Assembly: GCA_030149115.1 (NCBI GenBank)
Contig: JASBSE010000120.1
Location: 1 to 11,626, forward strand
Length of the DNA stretch: 11,626 nucleotides
Direction: 5' to 3'
Origin: Winogradskyella sp.
GTDB lineage: Bacteria; Bacteroidota; Bacteroidia; Flavobacteriales; Flavobacteriaceae
Shown here: positions 1 through 6,216 of the stretch, one piece after another
Layout of the letters: each line of letters opens with the position of its first letter
Numbering within the stretch: the stretch's first letter is position 1
Program-made: the position numbers and the translations under genes
The notes under the pieces: generated by a model
What the model was told of the DNA's origin: nothing
Database searches by the model: none
The model's input: only the letters and a program-made list of their open reading frames with translations

Positions 1-1
1 A

Positions 2-193
2 AATTTAGATGATATGCAGATTATTAAAAGAAATGCAATGACATCATTTATACAGACTTCTAAAAGAAACCATTATATTAAAAATCCTCAATTTTTAGTA
101 ACTTTATTCAAATATCACAATGGTAGTTTGTTGAATAAATATAAGTACCGTTTTCGTAAGTTAGGTCTCGTTATTCTCGATAAGCTGTTTTAA
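2..193 (+). CDS. C-terminal fragment of an unrecognised protein (runs off the left edge)
   Basis: An open frame enters from the left edge and stops with TAA at 191-193, giving 63 residues without a start inside the view. The visible tail is rich in Lys, Arg, Asn and aromatic residues, is basic overall, and ends with the hydrophobic segment LGLVILDKLF. There is no clear membrane helix, metal motif or repeat. I do not recognise the family. It is convergent with proline dehydrogenase, whose stop codon lies only 5 bp away, so the two transcripts must read towards each other with almost no spacer. The codon choice (AT-rich third positions) matches the neighbouring genes, and the open frame fits a real gene end better than chance, but the identity is open. 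Confidence 0.6.
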   Translation, partial: NLDDMQIIKRNAMTSFIQTSKRNHYIKNPQFLVTLFKYHNGSLLNKYKYRFRKLGLVILDKLF

Positions 194-198
194 AAAGG

Positions 199-1371
199 TT
201 AGACCTTACGCCTTTTCCTCTCAGTTTTCAATAAAGTTAATTCTCTATTAGTTTGTCCTGCTACAGAAGTGTTTTCCTCTGCCCTTCTTATAAGGTATGG
301 CATAACATCCTTAACTGGACCAAATGGAATATACTTAGCTACATTATAGCCCTCAGAAGCTAAGTTGTAACTAATATGATCACTCATACCATACAACTGA
401 CCAAACCAAACATTATTATCCTCTTTATGAATATTATATTTTTCCATCAGTTCCATAGCTAAATAGCAACTAGCTTCATTATGGGTACCGATAAAAACAG
501 AGATATCACTTAAGTTTTCTAAGATATAAATAAGTGTATTATTAAAAGTATCGTCGGTTTCTTTTTTGTTTTCACAGATAGGCGACTTGTATCCTTTTTC
601 TTCCGCTCTATTACGTTCTTTCTCCATATAGGCACCACGAACGATTTTTACACCTATATTAAAACCATCTTTTTTTCCTCGTTCATGTAATTCTTTTAAA
701 TAATTTAACCTGTCCCAACGGTAACATTGAAGTGTATTATAAACAATGGTTTTTCCTTGGTTGTATTTACGCATCATATCTTCTACCAAATCATCCGCTG
801 AATCTTGCATCCAACTTTCTTCGGCATCTATCAGAACTTCTACATCCTTTTCTTTTGCTAATTTACAAACAGTATCAAAACGCTCTACAATTCTTTTCCA
901 CTCTTCATCTTCGGATGAGGTTAGTTCTTTTCCTTCAGTTTTCTTCTGATACAATAAAAATCGTCCAAATCCTGTAGGCTTAAAAACCACTATTGGCATA
1001 GCATCTCGTTCTTCACAAAAATGAATAATCTTCAATATTTTTTTAAGAGCGTTATCAAACTCCTCCTCAATTTCTTTGCCTTCAACCGAATAATCCAAAA
1101 CAGAACTTACACCCTTAGTATATAACTTATCTATCACAGACAAACAATCCTCTTCATTTACACCACCACAAAAGTGATCAAAAACAGTTGAACGGATTAA
1201 ACCTTCTACCGGTAAGTTAGCCTTAAGAGCAAAATTAGTTGCAGCAGTACCTATTCTAACCAGAGGTTGAGATGAAATCATTTTAAATAAAAAGTAAGCA
1301 CGCTCTAATTCAGAATCAGATTTTAGCGCAAAAGCAGTTGCTGTGTTTTCAAAGAGTGAACGGTTAATCAT
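199..1371 (-). CDS. putA: Proline dehydrogenase (FAD-dependent, monofunctional)
   Basis: This enzyme oxidises L-proline to 1-pyrroline-5-carboxylate using FAD and passes electrons to the quinone pool; it is the first step of proline breakdown. The 390-residue protein is a single-domain ProDH barrel without the P5C dehydrogenase or DNA-binding parts of the long PutA proteins. Visible family motifs in order are DYSVEG (93-98), FKPTG (130-134), TLQCYR (213-218), VRGAYMEKER (244-253), FIGTHNEA (293-300), QLYGMSD (325-331) and RRAEENTS (362-369), whose two arginines bind the substrate carboxylate in the family. It starts at an ATG, with a TATATTTG promoter box just upstream. It is divergent from aroB, and no P5C dehydrogenase gene lies in view. 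An Lrp-type regulator lies about 1.2 kb away; Lrp-family proteins control put genes in some other bacteria, but nothing here shows that link. Family assignment is secure; the symbol is used for the ProDH function only. Confidence 0.93.
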   Translation of the reverse strand: MINRSLFENTATAFALKSDSELERAYFLFKMISSQPLVRIGTAATNFALKANLPVEGLIRSTVFDHFCGGVNEEDCLSVIDKLYTKGVSSVLDYSVEGKEIEEEFDNALKKILKIIHFCEERDAMPIVVFKPTGFGRFLLYQKKTEGKELTSSEDEEWKRIVERFDTVCKLAKEKDVEVLIDAEESWMQDSADDLVEDMMRKYNQGKTIVYNTLQCYRWDRLNYLKELHERGKKDGFNIGVKIVRGAYMEKERNRAEEKGYKSPICENKKETDDTFNNTLIYILENLSDISVFIGTHNEASCYLAMELMEKYNIHKEDNNVWFGQLYGMSDHISYNLASEGYNVAKYIPFGPVKDVMPYLIRRAEENTSVAGQTNRELTLLKTERKRRKV

Positions 1372-1394
1372 AAATTTTGAAAAAATAAATATTG

Positions 1395-1402
1395 CAAATA
1401 TA
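1395..1402 (-). promoter_or_regulatory. Candidate -7 promoter element for proline dehydrogenase
   Basis: Read on the minus strand this is TATATTTG, a full match to the Bacteroidota -7 consensus TAnnTTTG. It lies 23 bp before the ATG, implying a leader of roughly 15-20 nt. I found no convincing TTG -33 element at 19-21 bp upstream, so only the -7 part is supported. Confidence 0.45.
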
Positions 1403-1450
1403 TTTAATCCATTGCTTATTTTTTTCTAAAAAAAGGGAGTATTTTCACAG

Positions 1451-1461
1451 CTCAAATTGAG
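1451..1461. repeat. Short palindrome in the aroB leader
   Basis: CTCAA-A-TTGAG is a perfect 5-bp inverted repeat around one base, 12 bp before the aroB start codon. It could be a binding site or mere chance; its size makes chance quite likely. No clear promoter for aroB is visible: the nearest candidate, TATTTTCA at 1440-1447, matches TAnnTTTG poorly. Confidence 0.25.
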
Positions 1462-1473
1462 TAATCAACAAAA

Positions 1474-2544
1474 ATGAAATCTATAAAGACAAAAAATGCA
1501 ATTGTTCATTTCAATGATAATGTATACAAAGAACTTAATGCATATATAAAATCTTCTAACCCATCAAAAATATTTGTACTTGTAGATACAAATACGCATG
1601 ATGCTTGTCTTCCTGTTTTTTTGTCTAAGGTAGAATCTGGTGATATTGTGGTTGAGGTTATGGAAATGCCAGAAGGTGAAGACCATAAAACAATAGACAT
1701 CTGTATTGGTGTATGGGAAGCTATGTCTGAGTATTACGCAGACAGAAAAAGTCTTATGATAAATTTAGGAGGTGGTGTTATAACTGACCTTGGCGGTTTT
1801 GTTGCTAGCACCTACATGCGAGGTATAGATTACATCAATGTTCCTACTTCCTTGTTAGCCATGGTAGATGCTTCTGTTGGCGGAAAAACAGGTGTAGATC
1901 TTGGTAATCTAAAAAATCAAATAGGTGTCATAAGCGAAGGGAGTATGGTCTTAATAGATACATCTTTTTTAGAAACTTTACCAAACAACCATATGGTATC
2001 TGGTTATGCAGAAATGTTAAAGCATGGGTTAATAAAAGATAAATCATATTGGGATACTCTAGTAAATTTTGAAAATTTAGATGCATCAGCGCTGAATGAA
2101 ATGATTTATGATTCTGTTATCATAAAAAACAACATAGTCTCTGAAGACCCTACAGAGCAAGGGCTTAGGAAAGTTTTAAATTTTGGTCATACATTAGGTC
2201 ATGCTATTGAAAGTTACTTTTTAGGAAACGCCGACAAAGTTCCTCTATTGCATGGAGAAGCAATTGCTATTGGTATGCTTTTAGAGGCATACATTTCTAC
2301 AAAAACAGTTGGTTTGTCTAATGGAGAATTCGAAGAAATTGAAAGTGGAATTTTGAAAACCTTCTCAAAGGTTGAAATAACTGAAAATGATCAAAAAATA
2401 ATTATTAACTTATTGCAATATGACAAGAAGAATAGTCATGGTAAAGTAAAGTTTGTTTTGCTGGAAGCTATCGGTAAACCAAAGATTAATTGTGAAGTTG
2501 ATAATGATATTTTAATTGAAGCCTTTAAACATTACAATTCTTAA
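1474..2544 (+). CDS. aroB: 3-dehydroquinate synthase
   Basis: AroB converts DAHP to 3-dehydroquinate, the second step of the shikimate route to aromatic amino acids and folate, in the cytoplasm with NAD and a divalent metal. The 356-residue length is normal. The N-terminal NAD-binding region carries EGEDHKT (67-73), GGGVITDLGG (99-108) and the VPTSLLAMVDASVGGKTG stretch (123-140). The C-terminal metal domain has GYAEMLKHG (177-185), NFGHTLGHAIE (236-246) and LLHGEAIAIGM (258-268). From the known family, Glu180, His239 and His260 should be the metal ligands and Lys183 and His243 should sit in the active site; all are present. It starts at ATG with divergent proline dehydrogenase upstream and ends in a strong terminator. 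It appears to be transcribed alone, with no other shikimate gene next to it. Confidence 0.96.
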   Translation: MKSIKTKNAIVHFNDNVYKELNAYIKSSNPSKIFVLVDTNTHDACLPVFLSKVESGDIVVEVMEMPEGEDHKTIDICIGVWEAMSEYYADRKSLMINLGGGVITDLGGFVASTYMRGIDYINVPTSLLAMVDASVGGKTGVDLGNLKNQIGVISEGSMVLIDTSFLETLPNNHMVSGYAEMLKHGLIKDKSYWDTLVNFENLDASALNEMIYDSVIIKNNIVSEDPTEQGLRKVLNFGHTLGHAIESYFLGNADKVPLLHGEAIAIGMLLEAYISTKTVGLSNGEFEEIESGILKTFSKVEITENDQKIIINLLQYDKKNSHGKVKFVLLEAIGKPKINCEVDNDILIEAFKHYNS

Positions 2545-2545
2545 T

Positions 2546-2580
2546 AAAAAAAACCTTAGTGAAGTAACTAAGGTTTTTTT
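2546..2580. terminator. Bidirectional intrinsic terminator between aroB and the Lrp-type gene
   Basis: An A-tract is followed by ACCTTAGT, a six-base loop (GAAGTA, 2561-2566), ACTAAGGT and a T-tract. The core stem is 8 bp (2553-2560 with 2567-2574) and extends by A-T pairs on the outside. Read from either strand the hairpin is followed by a run of at least seven T, so it should end aroB transcription rightwards and the Lrp-type transcript leftwards. Confidence 0.9.
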
Positions 2581-2601
2581 GCTTTCTATAAGTTAGTTTA
2601 A

Positions 2602-3081
2602 CTACATTTCATTAAATATAGTGTGCATTAAACGTTTCTTATCATTAATACTTTCTTCTAAAGATATCATTGTTTCTGTTCTGTAAACACCTTCAATATC
2701 ATCTATATTGAAAATAATTTCTTTAGCATGCATTGTGTTTTTAGCTCTAATTTTACAGAAAATATTGAATTTACCTGTAGTAATGTGAGCAACTGTAACA
2801 TAAGGAATACTCTCAATACGTTCTAAAACAAATTTAGTTTGTGATGTATTCTGAAGAAATACGCCAATGTAAGCGATAAATGAATATCCTAATTTCTTAT
2901 AATCTAAAGTAAGCGAAGAACCCTTAATGATCCCTGCTTCTTCCATTTTCTTAACACGAACATGAACTGTACCCGCAGAAATCAATAATTTTTTTGCTAT
3001 ATCTGTAAAAGGAATACGCGTATTATCTATAAGCATATCCAATATTTGGTGGTCAACTTCGTCTAATTTAAATTTTGCCAT
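2602..3081 (-). CDS. Lrp/AsnC-family transcriptional regulator
   Basis: A 159-residue DNA-binding protein of the feast/famine (Lrp/AsnC) family, which usually forms octamers and senses amino acids or related small molecules. Numbered from the chosen start, residues 5-50 form the winged-helix DNA-binding domain (LDEVDHQILDML, then FTDIAKKLLISAGTVHVRVKKMEEAGII), and the rest is the RAM ligand-binding domain with an alternating strand pattern ending in TMISLEES. The frame stays open upstream to a TTG at 3132, but the ATG at 3081 is preferred: the protein then begins MAKFKLDEVD as is normal for the family, and a promoter box at 3107-3114 would lie inside the longer version. It has its own promoter although the peptidase gene ends 74 bp upstream on the same strand. 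The ligand and targets are unknown. Confidence 0.92.
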   Translation of the reverse strand: MAKFKLDEVDHQILDMLIDNTRIPFTDIAKKLLISAGTVHVRVKKMEEAGIIKGSSLTLDYKKLGYSFIAYIGVFLQNTSQTKFVLERIESIPYVTVAHITTGKFNIFCKIRAKNTMHAKEIIFNIDDIEGVYRTETMISLEESINDKKRLMHTIFNEM

Positions 3082-3106
3082 AATTGTATAATCTTTAAAC
3101 TTTATG

Positions 3107-3114
3107 CAAAAATA
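3107..3114 (-). promoter_or_regulatory. Candidate -7 promoter element of the Lrp-type gene
   Basis: Read on the minus strand this is TATTTTTG, matching TAnnTTTG. It is 25 bp before the ATG at 3081. No TTG lies at the ideal 19-21 bp spacing; the nearest, at 3130-3132, is 15 bp away. Its position argues against the upstream TTG start codon. Confidence 0.45.
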
Positions 3115-3155
3115 AAGGATTTTTATTATCAATTACGCATCCAAAGTAAGTTTTT

Positions 3156-4301
3156 TTAAGGTTTTAGTGAGATTTTTTCATCATTTATCAATACGAAATC
3201 GTTTTCGTTAGTAACTTTTAAGATTGTATTATGTTGATTTTTTACCACTTGACCTTTTGCATCTATCTCTTTATGACCATAAAAGAGATTTAAATTTAAA
3301 ATTTCTTCAAAAATTGGAATAAATTCAATTTTACCCTCAACTAATCGCTCCTCATATTGAATACCTAAATCAACTAGTTGATTAGCCTGTTCTTCTAATT
3401 TCACATTTCTTATAATTACATCGTAGAATTGTTTTGCATTTTCAGGAATTGAAAAATAATCTTTGTAATTATCAGACTCAATCCCTTTTGATATTGCATC
3501 TAAAGCCTTAAGAATAGCTATGAACATTAGATATCGCACCTCTTCCCTATTATAGTCATTTGGGTAATGACCAGCTTCAAATAAAACTGTAGGGACATTT
3601 AAACTTTGAAATGTATCACCTACACAATTAAGATTAAAACCGTCATCATATCTTGCTACACAATTAGGAATCGCTTGCTGGAGTATAGAATTCATTGCCA
3701 CAATTAGAGACATTGCGTTCTTTCTATTGGGTGTTATAGAACGTTCTGTGTCTTGAGATGGTGACAAAAATGAGAGTATTGATGATTTATTAGTTCCTTC
3801 AACATTATAGATTGTTCTTTGCCCATGAAGATTAAAGCAATAATCTGGTTTAAAATCATCAAAAATCTGCCTCAACAACCTACTCTCTGGTTGAGATAAG
3901 TCTTGCGCATCTCTATTGAGGTCAATCTCGTTAGCATTTAAACGTGTATAACGCTCTGCTCCATCTGGATTTAAAATAGGTATTATTAAAAGTGTGCACG
4001 ACTCTAAAATAGAATTAGGAATATTATTATTAGTAAAAAACAAATTAAAACAATCAAAAAGGGCCTTGGTTGTTGTAGATTCATTACCATGCATTTGAGA
4101 CCACATCAAAACTTTTTTAGATCCCTTACCAAATTTTAGACTGTAAATAGGTCTATTCTCAACAGAATAACCTATAACCGAGCATACAGAATCTGGCATT
4201 CTTTTTATACACTTTTCAATGTTTGTATTGGTAACATATCTACCAAATAAACTTGGTGTTTTGAGTAAAGAAAATAAACTATTAAGCTGCTCTAATCTCA
4301 T
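3156..4301 (-). CDS. M14-family zinc carboxypeptidase-like metallopeptidase
   Basis: A 381-residue protein of the M14 (carboxypeptidase A-like) family, expected to cleave C-terminal or amide-linked residues from peptides or peptidoglycan-type substrates using one zinc ion. Numbered from the ATG, the zinc motif HGNE supplies His71 and Glu74, the NPDG segment is at 111-114, ANEIDLNRD (123-131) is the substrate-carboxylate region, NLHGQ supplies the third zinc ligand His159, and VLFEAGH supplies the catalytic Glu242. All key residues are therefore present. No signal peptide or lipobox is visible, so it should be cytoplasmic, which is unusual for secreted M14 enzymes but known in the wider family. 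The frame extends to a TTG at 4358, but that codon lies inside a promoter-like repeat; the ATG at 4301 is preferred. It is divergent from an HTH regulator gene with which it shares 15-bp repeats. The substrate is unknown. Confidence 0.85.
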   Translation of the reverse strand: MRLEQLNSLFSLLKTPSLFGRYVTNTNIEKCIKRMPDSVCSVIGYSVENRPIYSLKFGKGSKKVLMWSQMHGNESTTTKALFDCFNLFFTNNNIPNSILESCTLLIIPILNPDGAERYTRLNANEIDLNRDAQDLSQPESRLLRQIFDDFKPDYCFNLHGQRTIYNVEGTNKSSILSFLSPSQDTERSITPNRKNAMSLIVAMNSILQQAIPNCVARYDDGFNLNCVGDTFQSLNVPTVLFEAGHYPNDYNREEVRYLMFIAILKALDAISKGIESDNYKDYFSIPENAKQFYDVIIRNVKLEEQANQLVDLGIQYEERLVEGKIEFIPIFEEILNLNLFYGHKEIDAKGQVVKNQHNTILKVTNENDFVLINDEKISLKP

Positions 4302-4318
4302 TGATACTTTTTTAGGTG

Positions 4319-4330
4319 TTACAAATGTAA
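4319..4330 (-). promoter_or_regulatory. Third copy of the shared element, with a minus-strand -7 box
   Basis: TTACAAATGTAA is an inverted repeat (TTACA/TGTAA around two bases). Read on the minus strand it contains TACATTTG (4322-4329), a full TAnnTTTG match, 20 bp before the peptidase ATG. The same 12 bases recur 24 bp upstream at 4343-4354. Either box could be the peptidase promoter; this one would give a very short leader. Confidence 0.4.
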
Positions 4331-4343
4331 CTATTTGATTTTT

Positions 4344-4358
4344 TACAAATGTAAACAA
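4344..4358 (-). repeat. 15-bp inverted element, peptidase side
   Basis: On the minus strand this reads TTGTTTACATTTGTA, identical over 15 bases to plus-strand 4562-4576 in front of the HTH gene. It contains a TACATTTG box facing the peptidase gene (4346-4353), 44 bp before its ATG. The copy at each end of the intergenic region points outwards towards the gene it precedes, as expected for a shared operator or co-regulated promoters. Confidence 0.6.
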
Positions 4359-4435
4359 GAAGAATTTACAATCATGTTACACTTGTATACAAATCTAAAA
4401 CTTAACTAAAGCTAAGACCCTACAACTATTGAAAA

Positions 4436-4465
4436 TAATTCAATAAAAACACAATTATTGAATTA
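4436..4465. repeat. 11-bp perfect inverted repeat at the centre of the intergenic region
   Basis: TAATTCAATAA (4436-4446) is the exact reverse complement of TTATTGAATTA (4455-4465), with an 8-base loop. The left arm also overlaps a second inverted repeat, ATTGAA (4428-4433) with TTCAAT (4439-4444), so two hairpins would exclude each other. There is no T-tract, so it is not a simple terminator. Confidence 0.55.
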
Positions 4466-4543
4466 AAATATTATTTATCAGTAAGTTATGTTGTTTTTAT
4501 AAAGTATTACTTTATACCTATTTAAAAGATTAACACTAAACTA

Positions 4544-4574
4544 TTGATTAAAAAAACACTATTGTTTACATTTG
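4544..4574 (+). promoter_or_regulatory. Promoter of the HTH regulator gene
   Basis: TTG at 4544-4546 and TACATTTG at 4567-4574 are 20 bp apart, matching the Bacteroidota vegetative promoter (TTG, 19-21 bp, TAnnTTTG) fully. The predicted transcript start is near 4581, about 25 nt before the ATG. The -7 box lies inside the 15-bp element at 4562-4576, so a protein bound there would block this promoter. Confidence 0.7.
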
Positions 4575-4576
4575 TA
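4562..4576 (+). repeat. 15-bp inverted element, HTH-gene side
   Basis: TTGTTTACATTTGTA is an exact inverted copy of 4344-4358. It overlaps the -7 box of the HTH gene and contains the near-palindrome TACATTTGTA. It is a candidate operator for the regulator encoded next to it. Confidence 0.6.
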
Positions 4577-4598
4577 TCGTCATCACAAAGAAACATCT

Positions 4599-4614
4599 GT
4601 TTACAATGATAAAC
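4599..4614. promoter_or_regulatory. Inverted repeat over the start codon of the HTH gene
   Basis: GTTTA (4599-4603) and TAAAC (4610-4614) form a perfect 5-bp inverted repeat around CAATGA, which holds the ATG at 4606-4608. GTTTACA here repeats the GTTTACA of the promoter element 35 bp upstream, so it may be a second operator half or a small translation-blocking hairpin. Confidence 0.3.
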
Positions 4615-4974
4615 TCATCAGATTTTGCCAATCGTTTACAAAAAGTCATCGATTTTTATGACGAAACTGCATCTAGTTTTGCGGAAAAAATTGGTGTTCA
4701 AAGATCAAGTATTTCCCATATCCTTTCCGGAAGAAATAAACCTAGTTTAGACTTTGTAATGAAGGTGCTTCACTCCTATCCCGAAGTAGAATTGTATTGG
4801 TTATTAAATGGCAAAGGAAACTTTCCAGATTCTGATACTAAAATTTCAGACATTCCAAATCCTCAACTAAATTTAAAAACCGAGAGCATTGAGAATTCTC
4901 AAAAATCAAATTCTGAAATAGAAAAAATAGTCATCTTTTATAAAGACGGGACTTTTAAAAGTTACAAGCCTTAA
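4606..4974 (+). CDS. Small helix-turn-helix (Xre-type) transcriptional regulator
   Basis: A 122-residue DNA-binding protein. Residues about 5-55 form an Xre/Cro-type HTH: RLQKVIDFYDETASSFAEKI, then the recognition helix region VQRSSISHILSGRNKPS (31-47). Residues 58-75 (YPEVELYWLLNGKGNFP) are the extended helix seen in many Bacteroidota Xre proteins. A polar, Asn/Ser-rich linker follows, then a short conserved-looking tail EKIVIFYKDGTFKSYKP (106-122). It lacks a sensor domain or peptidase part, so it is not a LexA-type switch. It begins at an ATG preceded by a well-matched promoter that overlaps an inverted 15-bp element also present in front of the divergent peptidase gene. By inference it may repress itself and the peptidase. 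A role in phage immunity is not suggested by the neighbours. Confidence 0.85.
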   Translation: MINSSDFANRLQKVIDFYDETASSFAEKIGVQRSSISHILSGRNKPSLDFVMKVLHSYPEVELYWLLNGKGNFPDSDTKISDIPNPQLNLKTESIENSQKSNSEIEKIVIFYKDGTFKSYKP

Positions 4975-4991
4975 TTTTAATTTAACTAGAC

Positions 4992-4999
4992 TATCTTTG
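4992..4999 (+). promoter_or_regulatory. Candidate -7 promoter element for the lipoprotein-terC pair
   Basis: TATCTTTG matches TAnnTTTG and is 14 bp before the ATG at 5014. It sits just after the HTH gene stop (4974). No TTG is seen at the expected distance, so read-through from the HTH promoter may also drive these genes. Confidence 0.45.
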
Positions 5000-5013
5000 C
5001 ACAAACCATAAGA

Positions 5014-5403
5014 ATGAAAAACATTTTTTTGCTTTGTTTATTATTACTGCTTACAAGCTGTTTTAATGTAGAACGTAATTGTGCCGAGTTTAAAACTGGC
5101 GAGTTTGAATTTGACTATATTATAGATGGCGTAAAAAAGACTGGTAGATTTGTTCGCACCGAAGACCTAAGCATCAATTACTATGATGGAAAAATAGACT
5201 CGTCGTCGGTACGCTGGATTAATGATTGTGAGTTTATCCTAAAAACCATCAACCCTAAGACAAATTCCGAAAAAGATGACATGCATATGAAGATACTTTC
5301 TACCGATGGCACTTCTTCATATACCTTTGAATATAAATTAGCAGTAAAAAAGCGTAACAAACCCTTACGTCCTCAAAAAGGAGTTGCCTATAGGATTAAA
5401 TAG
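5014..5403 (+). CDS. Small predicted lipoprotein of unknown function
   Basis: A 129-residue protein with a type II signal peptide: MKN, a Leu/Phe-rich core, and a lipobox LTSC whose Cys16 should be lipidated. There is no run of acidic residues right after the cysteine (it reads FNVERN), so the surface-export signal known from Flavobacteriia is weak or missing, and the protein may stay on the inner face of the outer membrane. The mature part is about 113 residues with alternating strand-like segments (GEFEFDYIID, KTGRFVRTED, YTFEYKLAVKK) and two further cysteines (Cys23 and Cys72), perhaps paired. I do not recognise a characterised family. It lies 39 bp after the HTH gene and 5 bp before terC, so it is likely co-transcribed with terC. 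Annotations naming such a protein as a topoisomerase because of nearby parC would be wrong: nothing in it resembles one. Confidence 0.8.
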   Translation: MKNIFLLCLLLLLTSCFNVERNCAEFKTGEFEFDYIIDGVKKTGRFVRTEDLSINYYDGKIDSSSVRWINDCEFILKTINPKTNSEKDDMHMKILSTDGTSSYTFEYKLAVKKRNKPLRPQKGVAYRIK

Positions 5404-5408
5404 ATTTT

Positions 5409-6203
5409 ATGCTAGAGTTTTTATTCACATCAGACGCCATAATGGCACTTCTAACATTAACATTTCTTGAGATAATTCTTGGGATTGATAATATTGTATT
5501 TATCTCTATAGCCGCCAATAAACTCCCTGAACATCAAAGAAGCAAGGCCACCAACATAGGCTTGGTTTTAGCAATGATACAGCGTATTATTTTGCTTCTC
5601 TTTGTAACATTTTTAATTGGATTAAGTGAACCTTTCTTTAAATATGAATCTGAGTGGCTTAAAATTGCTCTAAGTTGGCAAGCTATAATATTGTTTGTTG
5701 GTGGACTCTTTTTAATTTACAAAAGCACATCTGAAATCAGAGAAAAAGTTGAAGATCCAAGCCATGATGAAGAGGGTATTAAATCAAAAGCAATCAAATC
5801 TTTATCTCAGGCTGTTACACAAATTTTGATTATAGACTTTATTTTCTCAGTAGACTCAATCTTAACTGCTGTAGGCATGACCAACGGTTTACATTCAAAC
5901 AGTAACTACACACTTATACTAATGATTATAGCTGTTGTAATCTCTATAGCTGTAATGATAGGTTTTGCGAATCCAATTCGAAAATTTATAGATCGAAATC
6001 CTAGTATGCAAATTTTAGGTCTAGCCTTTTTGATTCTTATTGGTTTTATGCTAATTACCGAAGCAGCTCACCTATCTCACACTGAATTCTTTGGCAAAAC
6101 AGTAGGCGCAATTCCTAAAGGCTATCTTTATTTTGCGATAGCATTTTCTTTATTTGTTGAGTTTTTAAATTTCAAAACGAAGAAAAAAACCAAAAAAGAA
6201 TAA
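5409..6203 (+). CDS. TerC-family integral membrane protein (probable metal ion transporter)
   Basis: A 264-residue inner membrane protein with about seven helices (roughly 10-34, 48-72, 87-105, 134-156, 167-188, 199-219 and 236-254). It shows the paired TerC signatures: FLEIILGIDNIVFISI (19-34) and IDFIFSVDSILTAVGM (142-157), each placing acidic residues inside a helix (Glu21, Asp27; Asp143, Asp149). It was first linked to tellurite resistance; work on E. coli Alx and Bacillus TerC homologues points to manganese export or metal loading of exported enzymes, and that is the better guess here since no other ter genes are near. A charged cytoplasmic loop (108-130) and a Lys-rich tail fit the family. 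The ATG is 5 bp after the lipoprotein stop, indicating one transcript. It converges with parC with only 13 bp between the stops and no visible terminator. Confidence 0.9.
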   Translation: MLEFLFTSDAIMALLTLTFLEIILGIDNIVFISIAANKLPEHQRSKATNIGLVLAMIQRIILLLFVTFLIGLSEPFFKYESEWLKIALSWQAIILFVGGLFLIYKSTSEIREKVEDPSHDEEGIKSKAIKSLSQAVTQILIIDFIFSVDSILTAVGMTNGLHSNSNYTLILMIIAVVISIAVMIGFANPIRKFIDRNPSMQILGLAFLILIGFMLITEAAHLSHTEFFGKTVGAIPKGYLYFAIAFSLFVEFLNFKTKKKTKKE

Positions 6204-6216
6204 GCTTAAGTTCAAT

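Larger units (their letters stand above)
4302..4605. promoter_or_regulatory. Divergent regulatory region between peptidase and HTH genes
   Basis: These 304 bp hold no credible gene. They contain promoters for both flanking genes, two inverted copies of a 15-bp element, a third partial copy, a 10-bp palindrome (TTGTATACAA, 4383-4392), a minus-strand TAGATTTG box (4390-4397), and a central 11-bp inverted repeat (4436-4465). The motif TACAAA or its complement occurs four times (4320, 4344, 4388 and 4571). The region is very AT-rich, so short repeats must be weighed against chance. Confidence 0.6.

Noticed and set aside
193..216. AAAAGG / CCTTTT and AAGGT / ACCTT pairings as a terminator between the left-edge gene and proline dehydrogenase
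   Set aside because: Short stems that overlap both stop codons and the last codons of proline dehydrogenase, with no proper T-tract; too weak to call.
732..977. Plus-strand frames antisense to proline dehydrogenase
   Set aside because: Shadows of a well-conserved gene; low-complexity Ser/Phe/Leu composition typical of antisense reading.
1506..1700. Minus-strand frame antisense to the start of aroB
   Set aside because: Inside the conserved NAD-binding half of aroB, with no independent support.
4606..4974. The HTH gene as a prophage repressor or the antitoxin of a toxin-antitoxin pair
   Set aside because: There is no partner toxin, integrase or phage gene, and base composition matches the surroundings; a local chromosomal regulator is simpler.
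5409..6203. TerC as part of a tellurite-resistance or phage-defence ter cluster
   Set aside because: No TerD/TerE, TerA, TerB or other ter genes are in view; the neighbours are a lipoprotein and housekeeping genes.
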